Assembly (NCBI GenBank): GCA_937916505.1
Contig: CALFSW010000478.1
Location: 1-48,000 of the forward strand
Direction of reading: 5' to 3'
DNA: 48,000 nt
From: an uncultured Verrucomicrobiales bacterium
GTDB taxonomy: Bacteria; Verrucomicrobiota; Verrucomicrobiia; Verrucomicrobiales; Akkermansiaceae
Under the pieces are notes generated by a model, which saw only the letters and a program-made list of their open reading frames with translations, had not been told where the DNA came from and ran no database searches. Both the position numbers and the translations under genes were made by a program. Shown here piece by piece: positions 6,945 to 15,750 of this stretch (positions are counted from its first letter, which is position 1; each line of letters starts with the position of its first letter).

Positions 6945-9161
6945 ATGAAATTGAAAAAAATTCTTCTCCCCATGCTTGCGGGAGGATCGCTCATCCTTCC
7001 TTCCTGGGGGGAACCCGCTGCCCGGCTGATTCAGGCCGAGGCAAAAGAGGCCCCCTCCGCCGGAGCCGAACTCACGGTCGTTCCAGACTTCGACGTCGAT
7101 GCGATGGCCAAAAAGCTGGGCTTTGCTGCTCACGTTTCCAAGAACACCGAGGGATATTTTTCCCTCATCGGTGGGTACGACATGTATGAGCGCTTTTTGA
7201 AGACCGAAGTCGGCAAGCTCGTTGTCGAAATGATGGCCGGACAGGGTGCCGACTTGAAAGAGATGGAGGAAGACGAAGATGTCGCCATGGTGAAAGCCAT
7301 TTTTGGCGAGGAGATTTTTGCGGCCTTTGGTGATCAGTCAGGTGCCCAGGGAGTTCATCTCAATGCCATCAGCAAGTCTGCCAACTTCCACCAAATGAAG
7401 ATGATGGTGAAGATGGCGGAGATGGCCGTTTCGGACAATGCCGATCCCGGAGAGATGCAAGGGCTCGCGATGGGGATGTTTGAGGCCATTCTGGGAGACC
7501 CCGAAGCGGGTATTCCGATTCTGGAGAAGGCCGAAATGCCACCTCTGACATTGGGTTTCAAAGTTTCCGATGCAGAGGCGCGCGAACAACTTTCCGAAAT
7601 GATCATTGGTGGAATGCTTTCCCTCTTCGATCTGGATGAGGACGCTCCTTTTGATGAAATTGAGGTGGAGAAGGATGGCGTTCAACTTGCCGGGATGACG
7701 ATCGTGGGGAAGAAACTCGCGGCTCTGGCCGACGAGGACACACGACAGGAAATGTCCGAGGTTTTCGGCTCCAGGGCGTCTGTTGATCGCTTTTTGAAGG
7801 CCGTTGAGGGAAAGAACCTCAACATCGCCTCAGGGGTGAAGGGCGACTACATCTTCATTTACCTGGGTGGTTCTCTTGACGGATTTAAGATCGTCAACAA
7901 ACCATCGGAGTCTCTTCTCGCCAATAGCGGCATGAATTTCCTCAAGAACTACGTCGATAAAGACATTCGGATGCTGGTCTTTGGTGAGGAAGAAGCTCTC
8001 GATCAAATGACCAAGAACAACGAAGTGGTCTCTTCGATGGTCAACGGGCTCAAATCCGGTCTTTCGGAAGCGGACGCCTTTGGCGATACCCGTGACATCC
8101 AGGCGTTGCTGGGCCACGTGGCCAAAGTCGAAGGCACCCTCTTCGAGATGATGGATTATGACCGCCTTGGGGCCGTCGGTTTCCTCGAGGAAGGCTTTAA
8201 GCTCGAAAGCCATGGTGGCACGAACCTGCCAATGCTCGACACGACCAAATCGCACACCTTCGCTGGTTTGGGAGAGATGGAGGACGTCCTCTACTTTAGC
8301 AATACCCGCACGAACCCTGAGTTCACCGGCAAGCTTTATGAAATGCTGGATTCCCTCGGTGAAGCCGCCTACCTCATGGCCAGCCGCGTGGCGGATATGG
8401 ACATCGATGATGGTGACTTCGGTGAATTCAAGGAAGGCTTCCAGATGTTCGATCAAATGGCAGCAGGAGACCTGAAGGAAATTTGGGGAGCCCTTTCCAC
8501 TGATTGGGCCCAGGGAACCGGAGACGAAGGCGCGCTGATCATCGATACCAAAGGCACCATGCCTAAAGTTCCCGAAGTACCGGGTGCCATCATTGAAAAG
8601 GGGAGGATTCCCCGGATCGCCTATGTCACGCCTGTGACAGACCGGGCCAAGATGACGAAAGCGTGGACCCGCATTGAAAAGTCGATCACCAACATCCTGA
8701 AGACTGTCAAGGAGATGGATGGGCCTGAGATCCCAATGCAGGAGATTGATGACAATACCAAAGATGGCGTCACCTACTACAGCACCGCGATTCAGTTCTC
8801 CACCAAGGACGCCCGCCCCGTGGTGGGGATGACCGATGACCGTTTCTTCTTCTCGACTTCGCAAAAATTCATCGCCGAGTTGAACACGAAGATTGATGCC
8901 GGAGATGCTCCCGTTCGCAACGGAAGCTACACCCGGTTGAACCTTGCGGCTGCCCGCGGACTCGCCGACGATTGGGTGAAGTTGCTTCAGGAAAATGCCG
9001 ATGAAATTTTCGAGAATGATTTCCAGAAGGATGACTTCAACGAGAATCTTCCGATGGTCAAGAAGTTCATCGAGGCCTTCGCCGATTTCGAAGAACTGAC
9101 TTCGCACACCCGCAGGGAGGGCGGCGAGACCCGGGGTTCTGTTCACTTCAAGGTGAAGTAA
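6945..9161 (+). CDS. Large exported protein of unknown function (DUF3352-like?)
   Basis: A 738-residue protein starting at the second in-frame ATG (6945), where MKLKKILLPMLAGGSLILPS forms a clear signal peptide. The upstream ATG at 6918 would place nine polar residues before it. The mature protein is rich in acidic residues, Met and Phe, with no cysteine cluster or obvious catalytic motif. Segments such as GLGEMEDVLYFSNTRTNPEF and PVVGMTDDRFFFSTSQKF recall the evaluate-and-display beta pattern of DUF3352-like periplasmic proteins, but this is a weak resemblance. It is a monocistronic plus-strand gene closed by a terminator at 9187-9221. Expect a periplasmic or outer-membrane-facing location; function unknown. 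Confidence 0.8.
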   Translation: MKLKKILLPMLAGGSLILPSWGEPAARLIQAEAKEAPSAGAELTVVPDFDVDAMAKKLGFAAHVSKNTEGYFSLIGGYDMYERFLKTEVGKLVVEMMAGQGADLKEMEEDEDVAMVKAIFGEEIFAAFGDQSGAQGVHLNAISKSANFHQMKMMVKMAEMAVSDNADPGEMQGLAMGMFEAILGDPEAGIPILEKAEMPPLTLGFKVSDAEAREQLSEMIIGGMLSLFDLDEDAPFDEIEVEKDGVQLAGMTIVGKKLAALADEDTRQEMSEVFGSRASVDRFLKAVEGKNLNIASGVKGDYIFIYLGGSLDGFKIVNKPSESLLANSGMNFLKNYVDKDIRMLVFGEEEALDQMTKNNEVVSSMVNGLKSGLSEADAFGDTRDIQALLGHVAKVEGTLFEMMDYDRLGAVGFLEEGFKLESHGGTNLPMLDTTKSHTFAGLGEMEDVLYFSNTRTNPEFTGKLYEMLDSLGEAAYLMASRVADMDIDDGDFGEFKEGFQMFDQMAAGDLKEIWGALSTDWAQGTGDEGALIIDTKGTMPKVPEVPGAIIEKGRIPRIAYVTPVTDRAKMTKAWTRIEKSITNILKTVKEMDGPEIPMQEIDDNTKDGVTYYSTAIQFSTKDARPVVGMTDDRFFFSTSQKFIAELNTKIDAGDAPVRNGSYTRLNLAAARGLADDWVKLLQENADEIFENDFQKDDFNENLPMVKKFIEAFADFEELTSHTRREGGETRGSVHFKVK

Positions 9162-9186
9162 AGTCATGCGGAAACGATCTTTCCCA

Positions 9187-9221
9187 AAGCCTCATCGGTT
9201 AACCCGATGAGGCTTTTTTTT
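9187..9221 (+). terminator. Rho-independent terminator
   Basis: AAGCCTCATCGG (9187-9198) pairs perfectly with CCGATGAGGCTT (9204-9215) across a 5-nt loop and is followed by an eight-T run. It ends the transcript of the exported 738-residue protein. Confidence 0.93.
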
Positions 9222-9296
9222 CTCATGATATCGATCTTTCGCCTATGAAATCTGCTCGCCAGCAGGTTAGGGCGCGGGTAGGTTTATCCCAAGAAA

Positions 9297-10373
9297 ATGA
9301 GCGAAATCTATGTAACCGAGACTGATGACGCCAAATTGGCCGTCACTTCCCAAGCCGTCAAAATGGCGGTTAAGCAGCAGCGCCGAAGGGAAAGTATTCA
9401 GTCTGCGGTCACGGCCCTTCTGGCATTTGGGGTGGTGATTGCCATTCTCGCCCTCATTGCGCTCATTCCCCTGAGCAAGGAGATTCCTCAAATCATCACC
9501 TATCAGGCGCCGGTGGAAGAAGAGGAGCCTCCGATCAAAATGAAGGAGCTCACGAATAATGCCCAGCCCAAGCCTCCGGGTGCCAGTTCTTCGATGGCGA
9601 AGGTGATCGCGGCCCAGGCCACCAGCCCGGTCGCGGTTCCGATCCCCGACACGCCCGTGCCCGATGGCTTGTTCGGCATGGAAGAGGACTTTGGGCCCGG
9701 TTTCGGAACCGGCGAAGGAGATGGAGACGGAGGAGGTGGATCCTCCTTCTTTGGAAGCCGCCGGAGTGGCCGGAATGTCGTTTTCTGTGTGGATTACTCG
9801 CTGTCCATGGAATCGGACGCCGAGGCTGGTGGAGGGACGCGGATTCAAGCACTGAAGAAAGAATTGGAGCGCTCCATCAAGGCTCTTCCGGCGAGCATGC
9901 AGGTTTCGGTGATCTTTTTCTCCACCACCGGCTGGACCATCGATACCAAGGGTCCCGATCATTACCAGAAAGGCTGGAAAGGAAATGGCAAGGTTCCGGC
10001 GGTCCCGTGGTATCCTGCCAGCCAACGACTGAAAGGAGTGGTGATCGACGCCGTCAAATCGATGCCCGCCAAGGGAGGGACCAATTGGTATCCGCCGCTC
10101 AAGATGGCTTTTTCAATGACTCCACGGCCCAATATCGTCTATCTGCTTTCCGACGGTGAGCCGACCGATGCAGAGTTTGTTTTGGCCGAGATGGATGAGA
10201 TCAATCCGGATGGAGTCCCCATTGATACGATCGCGTTCGAGCTGCCGGGGACACCCGCGGCCCAGCTGATGATGATTGCCGAGGAGACCGGAGGTAAGTT
10301 CGTCATGATTCACAAAGGCAAGCGCCTGGTCGGGAGCAGTGCCGAGGAGATGACCAGTTCGGATCACGATTAA
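9297..10373 (+). CDS. Membrane-anchored von Willebrand factor A (VWA) domain protein
   Basis: A 358-residue protein with a short basic cytoplasmic N-terminus (about 1-37), one transmembrane helix (about 38-58, AVTALLAFGVVIAILALIAL), a Pro/Glu-rich linker, a Gly/Asp-rich stretch (GFGTGEGDGDGGGGSS), and a C-terminal VWA domain from about 158. The MIDAS signature DxSxS is present as D166-Y-S168-L-S170. Threonine in GGTNWYPP and aspartate in SDGEPTD match the other metal-site positions. The topology suggests an extracytoplasmic Mg-dependent binding module. The layout (TM, PVEEEE-PP linker) recalls TonB-like or secretion-associated verrucomicrobial proteins. Its stop overlaps the ATG of the HAD gene (TAATG), so the two are translationally coupled. 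Confidence 0.88.
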   Translation: MSEIYVTETDDAKLAVTSQAVKMAVKQQRRRESIQSAVTALLAFGVVIAILALIALIPLSKEIPQIITYQAPVEEEEPPIKMKELTNNAQPKPPGASSSMAKVIAAQATSPVAVPIPDTPVPDGLFGMEEDFGPGFGTGEGDGDGGGGSSFFGSRRSGRNVVFCVDYSLSMESDAEAGGGTRIQALKKELERSIKALPASMQVSVIFFSTTGWTIDTKGPDHYQKGWKGNGKVPAVPWYPASQRLKGVVIDAVKSMPAKGGTNWYPPLKMAFSMTPRPNIVYLLSDGEPTDAEFVLAEMDEINPDGVPIDTIAFELPGTPAAQLMMIAEETGGKFVMIHKGKRLVGSSAEEMTSSDHD

Positions 10374-11014
10374 TGAAAGCTGTTATTTTCGACATCGATG
10401 GCACCTTGACGGAGACCAATGCCCTTGATTCAAAGTGCTTCATTCAAACGGTTGGCGAGGTTCTTGGAGTCAAAGACTTCGATACCGACTGGAGCAATTA
10501 TCAATTCGTGACCGACAGTGGAGTCGCCCAGGAAATTTCCCAGCGATACTGCGACCGGCCGATGAGCGGGAGTTTGATGAAGGCGTTTTACGGGCGTCTT
10601 TTTGATCTGCTGAGAGCACATCCTGATTCGTCATTTCAAGAGATCCCCGGGGCCCGGGATTTTGTCGAAAGGCTGAATGCCTCCTGCGATTTTGCGGTGG
10701 CGTTTGCGACCGGTGCCCATGGGGCTTCGGCATCACACAAGCTCCAGACCGCAGGCTTTGATATTGAAGGAATCCCCCTCGCAAGCTCTTCGGATGCGGT
10801 GGTTCGAGAGCATATCATGTTGCATGCGCTTGATTTGGCGGCGCAGCAACATCGGACGATTTTTGAAGAGGTCATCTACTTTGGCGATGCTTCATGGGAT
10901 GTTGAAGCCACGACGAACCTGGGGTGGCGCCTTGTTGGAATTGGTGAGGGGATCGAAACAGAGCGGGTGTTCCACGATTATTCAGATCAAGATGCCATTC
11001 TTGAGATCCTCTGA
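10373..11014 (+). CDS. HAD superfamily hydrolase (phosphatase-like)
   Basis: A 213-residue haloacid-dehalogenase-fold protein. Motif I is FDIDGTLTE (nucleophile D7, acid/base D9). A helical cap follows. Motif II is around FATGAHGAS, and the C-terminal motif is YFGDASWDVEATTNLGWRLVGIG, with the acidic pair of motif IV. The cap type and size fit the phosphoglycolate phosphatase/beta-phosphoglucomutase branch, but the substrate is not predictable. It starts within the stop of the VWA gene (one-base overlap), so the phosphatase is probably made together with the anchored VWA protein. A phosphatase coupled to a VWA protein is not a pairing I recognise. Confidence 0.88.
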   Translation: MKAVIFDIDGTLTETNALDSKCFIQTVGEVLGVKDFDTDWSNYQFVTDSGVAQEISQRYCDRPMSGSLMKAFYGRLFDLLRAHPDSSFQEIPGARDFVERLNASCDFAVAFATGAHGASASHKLQTAGFDIEGIPLASSSDAVVREHIMLHALDLAAQQHRTIFEEVIYFGDASWDVEATTNLGWRLVGIGEGIETERVFHDYSDQDAILEIL

Positions 11015-11140
11015 AGAACCCTTCCCCAAGCGGAGGAGTTTCCGTTGGAGTAGAAAGAGGAGTTTTTTGGGATGATGATGGCGAGTGTCACCGTGACCGA
11101 AGTTCCAGTTGCGGGCGATCATCCATTGCTCTTCAAAAGA

Positions 11141-11176
11141 AAACCCCGTCCGGAACTGATTCCGCACGGGGTTTTG
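11141..11176. terminator. Bidirectional-looking terminator between convergent genes
   Basis: AAAACCCCGT (11141-11150) pairs with ACGGGGTTTT (11167-11176), with CGGAA/TTCCG extending the stem inside. The tail is T-rich on both strands and stronger on the minus strand. It can serve the HAD gene on the left and the small acidic protein gene on the right. Confidence 0.85.
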
Positions 11177-11195
11177 AGATTTTGAATGCGAGAGC

Positions 11196-11606
11196 TTATC
11201 CGCGAAGGAGTTGAACGGTGACTTTTTCCTCAACGGGAATTTCCAAAGTTTCGGCAAGGCCTTCCAAATCATCAAGGAGAGCTTTTTTACCGTTTTCGAA
11301 AAGATCATCGTCCATGGCGCGCACGAGATCGGCGGCGGTGTTGATGTCGTCGTAAACTTCGTCGGCGTCGTGGAAGTTATCGGTCGCAATCACTTTCATG
11401 ATCGCCTTGTTTTCCTTGGTGTAACCTGCCGCGTCAGCTTCCTCTTCGGAAAGATCGCTGTCAGGGCAGAAAAGGTAGGGGAGAATATTGACTCCCTCCG
11501 CCTCCAAAAGGCGGGCAAGCTCTTCATAGACTTCCGCCAATTCCTCAAAGTAACCTTCGAGATCTTCGATCTCGGGCTCGCAAATGACACTAATACCGGT
11601 GGACAT
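11196..11606 (-). CDS. Small highly acidic protein of unknown function
   Basis: A 136-residue, strongly acidic, mainly helical protein. The N-terminal third alternates Glu/Asp with Leu/Ala (EDLEGYFEELAEVYEELARL), which may form an amphipathic helix. Two cysteines are present, in VICEPEIE and FCPDSDLSEEEAD. There is no signal peptide or membrane segment. The ATG at 11606 is followed by a normal coding pattern, and the gene ends just before the hairpin at 11141-11176. It stands alone between a HAD gene and the ABC operon. I do not recognise a family. A small cytosolic binding, chaperone or inhibitor protein would fit the composition, but that is only a guess. Confidence 0.75.
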   Translation of the reverse strand: MSTGISVICEPEIEDLEGYFEELAEVYEELARLLEAEGVNILPYLFCPDSDLSEEEADAAGYTKENKAIMKVIATDNFHDADEVYDDINTAADLVRAMDDDLFENGKKALLDDLEGLAETLEIPVEEKVTVQLLRG

Positions 11607-11645
11607 GGGGGGACGCTAGAATTGGAATTAGGATCAAAAAAGAAA

Positions 11646-12878
11646 TTAGTACGGAAAAATTTTCACAAGGACCGGTTGTGAGAGCGGTGGCTCGAGCCGA
11701 AGGTGGGCCGAATAGGTGGCTTCGAGGAATTTTGGAAGGTCCAAAAGTGCCTCTTCGGTCATCTCTGCTTCGAAATTAAGTGAGATTTTTGCGGTATCTC
11801 CGCCCGCGATCATGGGTCCCCTGAGAGAGGCTCCCCCATCCAGAATTCCTTCGCCGAGGACTTCGACATTGAGATCGGTGGGATCGATCATCCCTGTTGA
11901 ACGATTGTGCACCTCCACCGGGAGAGTCACGAGAACTGTGGTGTCCCGGATTTTCACCTCGGTCTCTTTCCAAAGCGGCCGGTATTGGCACCTCATGAAG
12001 TGGGAGTGGGTGTAGGCTCCGTGAAGCCACCATCCAAAGAAGATTCCAAGCCAGATCGTGAGGGAAAGAACGAGGGATCGATATGAAAGGGTCCAGAACA
12101 AAGGCGGGGGGGCCTTGGCCAGATCGGGATGGGATTTGAGAACTGCCGTGCCGAGATGGCAGCCGAGCAAGGTGGCGAAGGCCATTCCGAGGACCTCGGT
12201 GCAGACCAGAATGCCGATGGCGATGGTCGGGTCCAGAGACGCGGGAAGCTGCCTCTCGAGGAGGATGACGGGGCCAATGCAGAGGAAGCCAATGAGAGCG
12301 GTCCGCAGCGGGGCGCGGCGGAGGAGGATCCAAATGATCCCGTGAATCTTGCGGCCGCGGCGCTGAAAGAAGGGGGAGCAATGATCCAGCGCCATTGCGG
12401 CGACAAGATACCCGATCGAGAGTGCGGCTCCGAGAGTTGCCAGGGCATCGTGACCTTGGACCGCCAAATAGAGGCTCATGCCTTGGAGCAAGAGGTAAAG
12501 GGATGCGAGTTTGACTTCTTCCAGGCCTTGCCTCCAGAGCGGGGGTTGCGGTTGTTTGCCGAGTTCGGGAAAGCGTTCCTCTTCGTAGGTGGCGGAAAGT
12601 TTCTCTTTGAGTGGGAAAAGCGTCATGCCAATCACCACGATTCCGAGGCCGAAGCCGGTGGTCACCAGAAAGGCCCTGAGTTCATCCCGGAAAAGACGGT
12701 GAATGATGTCATCGACCGTGGATCGCCAAACTTCCGGAACGAGTTTGACCATCAGCCAAGCCTCGAGTTTCGGTCCATAATAAATGGCGAGATTGAGGAG
12801 TCCGCCCAAAACCAGCAAGGCCGAGAGGACATAAATGATGAACCAGTATTTGGTGAGGCCTCGTTTCACTGATCCCAT
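11646..12878 (-). CDS. Polytopic membrane protein with C-terminal WHy/LEA2-like domain
   Basis: A 410-residue last gene of the ABC operon. Hydrophobic segments at about 11-35, 69-90, 123-141, 145-165, 190-207, 218-243 and 268-290 suggest seven transmembrane helices. A soluble C-terminal domain (about 300-410) follows. Its pattern, TVLVTLPVEVHNRS, then DPTDLNVEVLGEGILDGG, a Gly-rich turn and DTAKISLNFEAEM, resembles the WHy/LEA2 beta-sandwich fold; this is inferred by eye. With seven helices it should sit outside if the N-terminus is inside. The gene overlaps the preceding 405-residue gene by 13 nt, so coupled translation is expected. No catalytic motif is visible. It could be a scaffold or additional membrane subunit for the ABC protein. 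Confidence 0.8.
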   Translation of the reverse strand: MGSVKRGLTKYWFIIYVLSALLVLGGLLNLAIYYGPKLEAWLMVKLVPEVWRSTVDDIIHRLFRDELRAFLVTTGFGLGIVVIGMTLFPLKEKLSATYEEERFPELGKQPQPPLWRQGLEEVKLASLYLLLQGMSLYLAVQGHDALATLGAALSIGYLVAAMALDHCSPFFQRRGRKIHGIIWILLRRAPLRTALIGFLCIGPVILLERQLPASLDPTIAIGILVCTEVLGMAFATLLGCHLGTAVLKSHPDLAKAPPPLFWTLSYRSLVLSLTIWLGIFFGWWLHGAYTHSHFMRCQYRPLWKETEVKIRDTTVLVTLPVEVHNRSTGMIDPTDLNVEVLGEGILDGGASLRGPMIAGGDTAKISLNFEAEMTEEALLDLPKFLEATYSAHLRLEPPLSQPVLVKIFPY

Positions 12879-14083
12879 GAAACAAAAATGTAGGTGAAGC
12901 GATCTCCGAGGTAGACGCGACCGTCGGCGACGTCGGATTCGTCAAGGTGGCTTTGGAAGTCTTTCAGCGATTCCCATTCATTTTGCCAGAACTCGGTATT
13001 TTCCATGGTGAGTTCGTGAATGAGATGGGGGTGGAGTGCCACCTTCAGCGGAATGACCAGGGGGAAGAGTGAATCGAGGCGGTTGAGATTGGAACTTGTT
13101 GGGAGGTCGGTGAGGTCAAGGGGCGCGAGGGTCGGGAAATCGGGGTGATTGATCACCGGGTCGGTGTCACGGATGGCTTTGACGAGTTTGACGTAGTTCA
13201 AGTCCTCGGCTTCGCGGGTGAATTCGTCCTCCGCCGTTTCGAAGAGGACCCGGAAAATTCCATGACCGTGCTTTTCAAAGTCCTCCCGCGACTGCTCGAG
13301 ATCCCGAATACTTCCCCGGTTCATCACGATGAGATGTGAGGCACGGGGCGGGAGCTTTGGGGTTTCTCCCTCCCCGAGGATCCACCAGGAAGGATTTCCG
13401 TTCTCACCCAGGGTGGCTGAGATGATTTCCTCCCCGAGACCGTCCTGATCGTCGGTCCAGCCAAGGCTTGCGTCTCTGAAGGGAGAGCTTCCGCTGAGGC
13501 AGTAGAGCTCGTATTGGTCCTGATTCGGGAGTTTGCGAACCTGCCACTCGCAGTAGTCATCTGCCCGCAGGGTGATGTAGGGATGTTGGTCGTCCCGGGG
13601 TGTGCCGTCATCGAGCACCCGGGTGTAAGTCAGATTTTTATCATGGTGGTCCGGATAGTTGGGATCGGCACAGAAGATACCGTAAACGTCTTTTTTCTCT
13701 GGAATTCCGACGAATTTCCAGAGGCATGGATCATCCTTTCTCAGGATTGCTCCGGGAAGGTCATGCTGTTCGGAAAAGTCCCCCGAGAAGGTGAGTTCAC
13801 GGAAGCGGTAGCGGCAACCATCGGCGAGGAAAAGACGACGCAGGCCCTCGAGCGGGTGAATTGAAGGCGGGGGAGGAGGGGGCGGCTCGTTGCGAATCTC
13901 TTCGACTTTTTCCTCAACGGTGGGAGGGGCTGTTTCGGCTTCGGCAGTGCCTGTGCCTTGTTTGGCTTTGACCTTCTGAAAAATGAACCACCCGCCGCCA
14001 GCGAGGACGAGGGTGCAAAGAACCATCATGATCCCCGGGCGGAAACGCCGGATGCCATTGTCGATGGGTTTGAGTTTGCTCAT
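12866..14083 (-). CDS. Single-pass anchored protein with repeated Cys/Trp domain
   Basis: A 405-residue protein with a basic N-terminus, one transmembrane helix (about 17-36), an acidic and polyproline linker (PPPPPPP near 67-73) and a large extracytoplasmic part. Residues about 110-240 contain a repeated unit: C120-x-W122 ... Y134 ... C138; then C178-x-W180 ... Y191 ... C195; then a diverged W233-W234 copy. Three related units with a Trp and a Tyr-containing strand suggest a beta-trefoil-like or lectin-like module with a disulfide per repeat; this is inference. The C-terminal 150 residues are unrecognised. It overlaps the ABC gene upstream by 4 nt and the 410-residue gene downstream by 13 nt, placing it firmly in the operon. 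Confidence 0.8.
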   Translation of the reverse strand: MSKLKPIDNGIRRFRPGIMMVLCTLVLAGGGWFIFQKVKAKQGTGTAEAETAPPTVEEKVEEIRNEPPPPPPPSIHPLEGLRRLFLADGCRYRFRELTFSGDFSEQHDLPGAILRKDDPCLWKFVGIPEKKDVYGIFCADPNYPDHHDKNLTYTRVLDDGTPRDDQHPYITLRADDYCEWQVRKLPNQDQYELYCLSGSSPFRDASLGWTDDQDGLGEEIISATLGENGNPSWWILGEGETPKLPPRASHLIVMNRGSIRDLEQSREDFEKHGHGIFRVLFETAEDEFTREAEDLNYVKLVKAIRDTDPVINHPDFPTLAPLDLTDLPTSSNLNRLDSLFPLVIPLKVALHPHLIHELTMENTEFWQNEWESLKDFQSHLDESDVADGRVYLGDRFTYIFVSWDQ

Positions 14084-15750
14084 TTGATTCGTCGGATGGA
14101 GGAATTTGCCGAGTAGCAGAAAAAGATAAGGGCCAGAAGAGCTTGTGCAATCACGAGAATGAGAAGGGCCCAGAAATCGAGGCCGAACATTGAAGAAAAT
14201 GCAAAGCGCGAAGAACCCAGTTGATCAAAAATGGAGGTGCCATGACGGGTCGAGGCGAGGAGGCTACCCCAAAAATTTCCCTGCTCAATCCAGGTGAAGC
14301 CGGAATAATCGACGCGCGCCAAATCGAGGCTGTGGAAGGGATGGGTGAGGGTGTTGTCATTGGCTTCTCCCGCGAAGCCGGTGGCATATTTGCTCAGAAG
14401 AACGTGCGGGAGAAGGACGATGGGCATGAGCGAAACCGCGCTGCGTTCCGACTTTGCAAAAGTGGAGAGAAGAAGACCGATCATCGCCCCTGAAAAGCAG
14501 ACAAGCCCGAGCACCATGAGGTGGGAAACAAAATCGCGTGCGTCGAACCAGTCGGAAGCGGCCACGGCATCGGGGTCGATTTTGAAGAGCCAGACAAAGA
14601 ACCAGGTCGTGCCACATAGAAGGAGGGTGCTGATCAGGACCATGAAGACGGCAAAAGCGGCCTTGGCGTGGAAATACGAAAACTTCCCGAGTCCGCTGAG
14701 TTCATCAATGGCGTAAAGGGAGCGGCTTGAAACGATCTCGCGGATGGTGAGTGACATCCCGATCCAAAGGGCCGCGATGGTCAGGAAAAAATTGATGAAG
14801 CGAGGGCTGTTGCCGTCGTGGAGGGATTGGGTGAAAACGATGAGTCCGGCGAGAAGAACGGGGAGGGCAATGGTCACGCGGGCGGCTCCGTAGTCGCGAA
14901 AGGATTGCCGGGCGGAGCGGCGGAAGACGGCGCCGAAATGGCGGGAATTCCACCAGTCCCGGCTCCTGGCGGTGGAGTCGGTGTAATCGCATGTTTTGAT
15001 TTCTCCCAATGGAGTGGATTGCTCGAAAAGTTCGGATTCGGGAATTTTTCGGAGGAGGCGGGCGACATCGTGGTGGTCTGCTTTGATGCGACCACCTTGT
15101 TCCATGACAAGCATGCGATCGCAAACAGCCAGGGTTCCGGGAAGGTGGCTGGTGGTGACGATGGTGAGATGGTGAGCATCGCAAAGATCGCGCAAAAGCT
15201 GCATCACTTCGATGGCGACCGGTAGATCGAGCCCGCTTGTGGGTTCGTCCAGAAGAAGAATGCGGGGCTCCGAGCACAAGGCCCGTGCGAGAGAGAGGCG
15301 TCGCTTCTCTCCGCCGGAGATTTTGGCCACCGGTTTGTCGAGAAACCCGGAGGGCAGCCCGACGGAATCGAGAAGGGTGGCTGGATCGGCATCGTGGCCT
15401 GAAAATGTCAGGGCTTCTTCAAGGATTTCGTTGACCTTGGCGGATTCAGAGAAAAGGTCTTGCTGGGGGACATACGAGAGGATTTCCAGAAGTGATTGAT
15501 GGTTTCCTCCCGAGATACGGGTGGCCTTGTCACCTTCGATGATGCTGACGATGCCCAGGTCGCCGTTTTTTAGACTTGGCGGGCGCAGGCCGAGGGTTCG
15601 GAGCAGGGTTGTTTTTCCTGCGCCACTTGGGCCGATGAGGCCGATCAGCGAGCCCGCCTCAATACGCAGGGAGAGGTCATCGAGGATGGCGCTTCCTTTC
15701 CCGCGAATGGTGAGCCCTTCGACCTGCAAGCCAACTGCGTCCTCTTTCAT
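14080..15750 (-). CDS. ABC transporter, fused ATPase and ABC-2/ABCG-type permease
   Basis: A 556-residue half-transporter with ATPase first and permease second, as in the ABCG family. Walker A is GPSGAGKT (40-47), the signature is ISGGEKRRLSLARAL (SGGEK at 145-149), Walker B is ILLLDEPTSGLD (164 onward), and the H-loop lies in TTSHLPGTL. After a linker the permease starts near 270 with about six hydrophobic segments, for example TIALPVLLAGLIVF, FMVLISTLLLCGTTWFFVW and LVCFSGAMIGLLLS. It should work as a dimer. Overlaps of 4 nt on both sides lock it to membrane-anchored partners without clear homologues. Substrate unknown; lipids, polysaccharide or envelope components are the usual cargo of this class. 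Confidence 0.92.
   Translation of the reverse strand: MKEDAVGLQVEGLTIRGKGSAILDDLSLRIEAGSLIGLIGPSGAGKTTLLRTLGLRPPSLKNGDLGIVSIIEGDKATRISGGNHQSLLEILSYVPQQDLFSESAKVNEILEEALTFSGHDADPATLLDSVGLPSGFLDKPVAKISGGEKRRLSLARALCSEPRILLLDEPTSGLDLPVAIEVMQLLRDLCDAHHLTIVTTSHLPGTLAVCDRMLVMEQGGRIKADHHDVARLLRKIPESELFEQSTPLGEIKTCDYTDSTARSRDWWNSRHFGAVFRRSARQSFRDYGAARVTIALPVLLAGLIVFTQSLHDGNSPRFINFFLTIAALWIGMSLTIREIVSSRSLYAIDELSGLGKFSYFHAKAAFAVFMVLISTLLLCGTTWFFVWLFKIDPDAVAASDWFDARDFVSHLMVLGLVCFSGAMIGLLLSTFAKSERSAVSLMPIVLLPHVLLSKYATGFAGEANDNTLTHPFHSLDLARVDYSGFTWIEQGNFWGSLLASTRHGTSIFDQLGSSRFAFSSMFGLDFWALLILVIAQALLALIFFCYSANSSIRRIK

Noticed and set aside
7830-9167. A 445-residue minus-strand frame antisense to the exported 738-residue protein
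   Set aside because: The plus-strand gene has a signal peptide and terminator; the antisense frame lacks family features.
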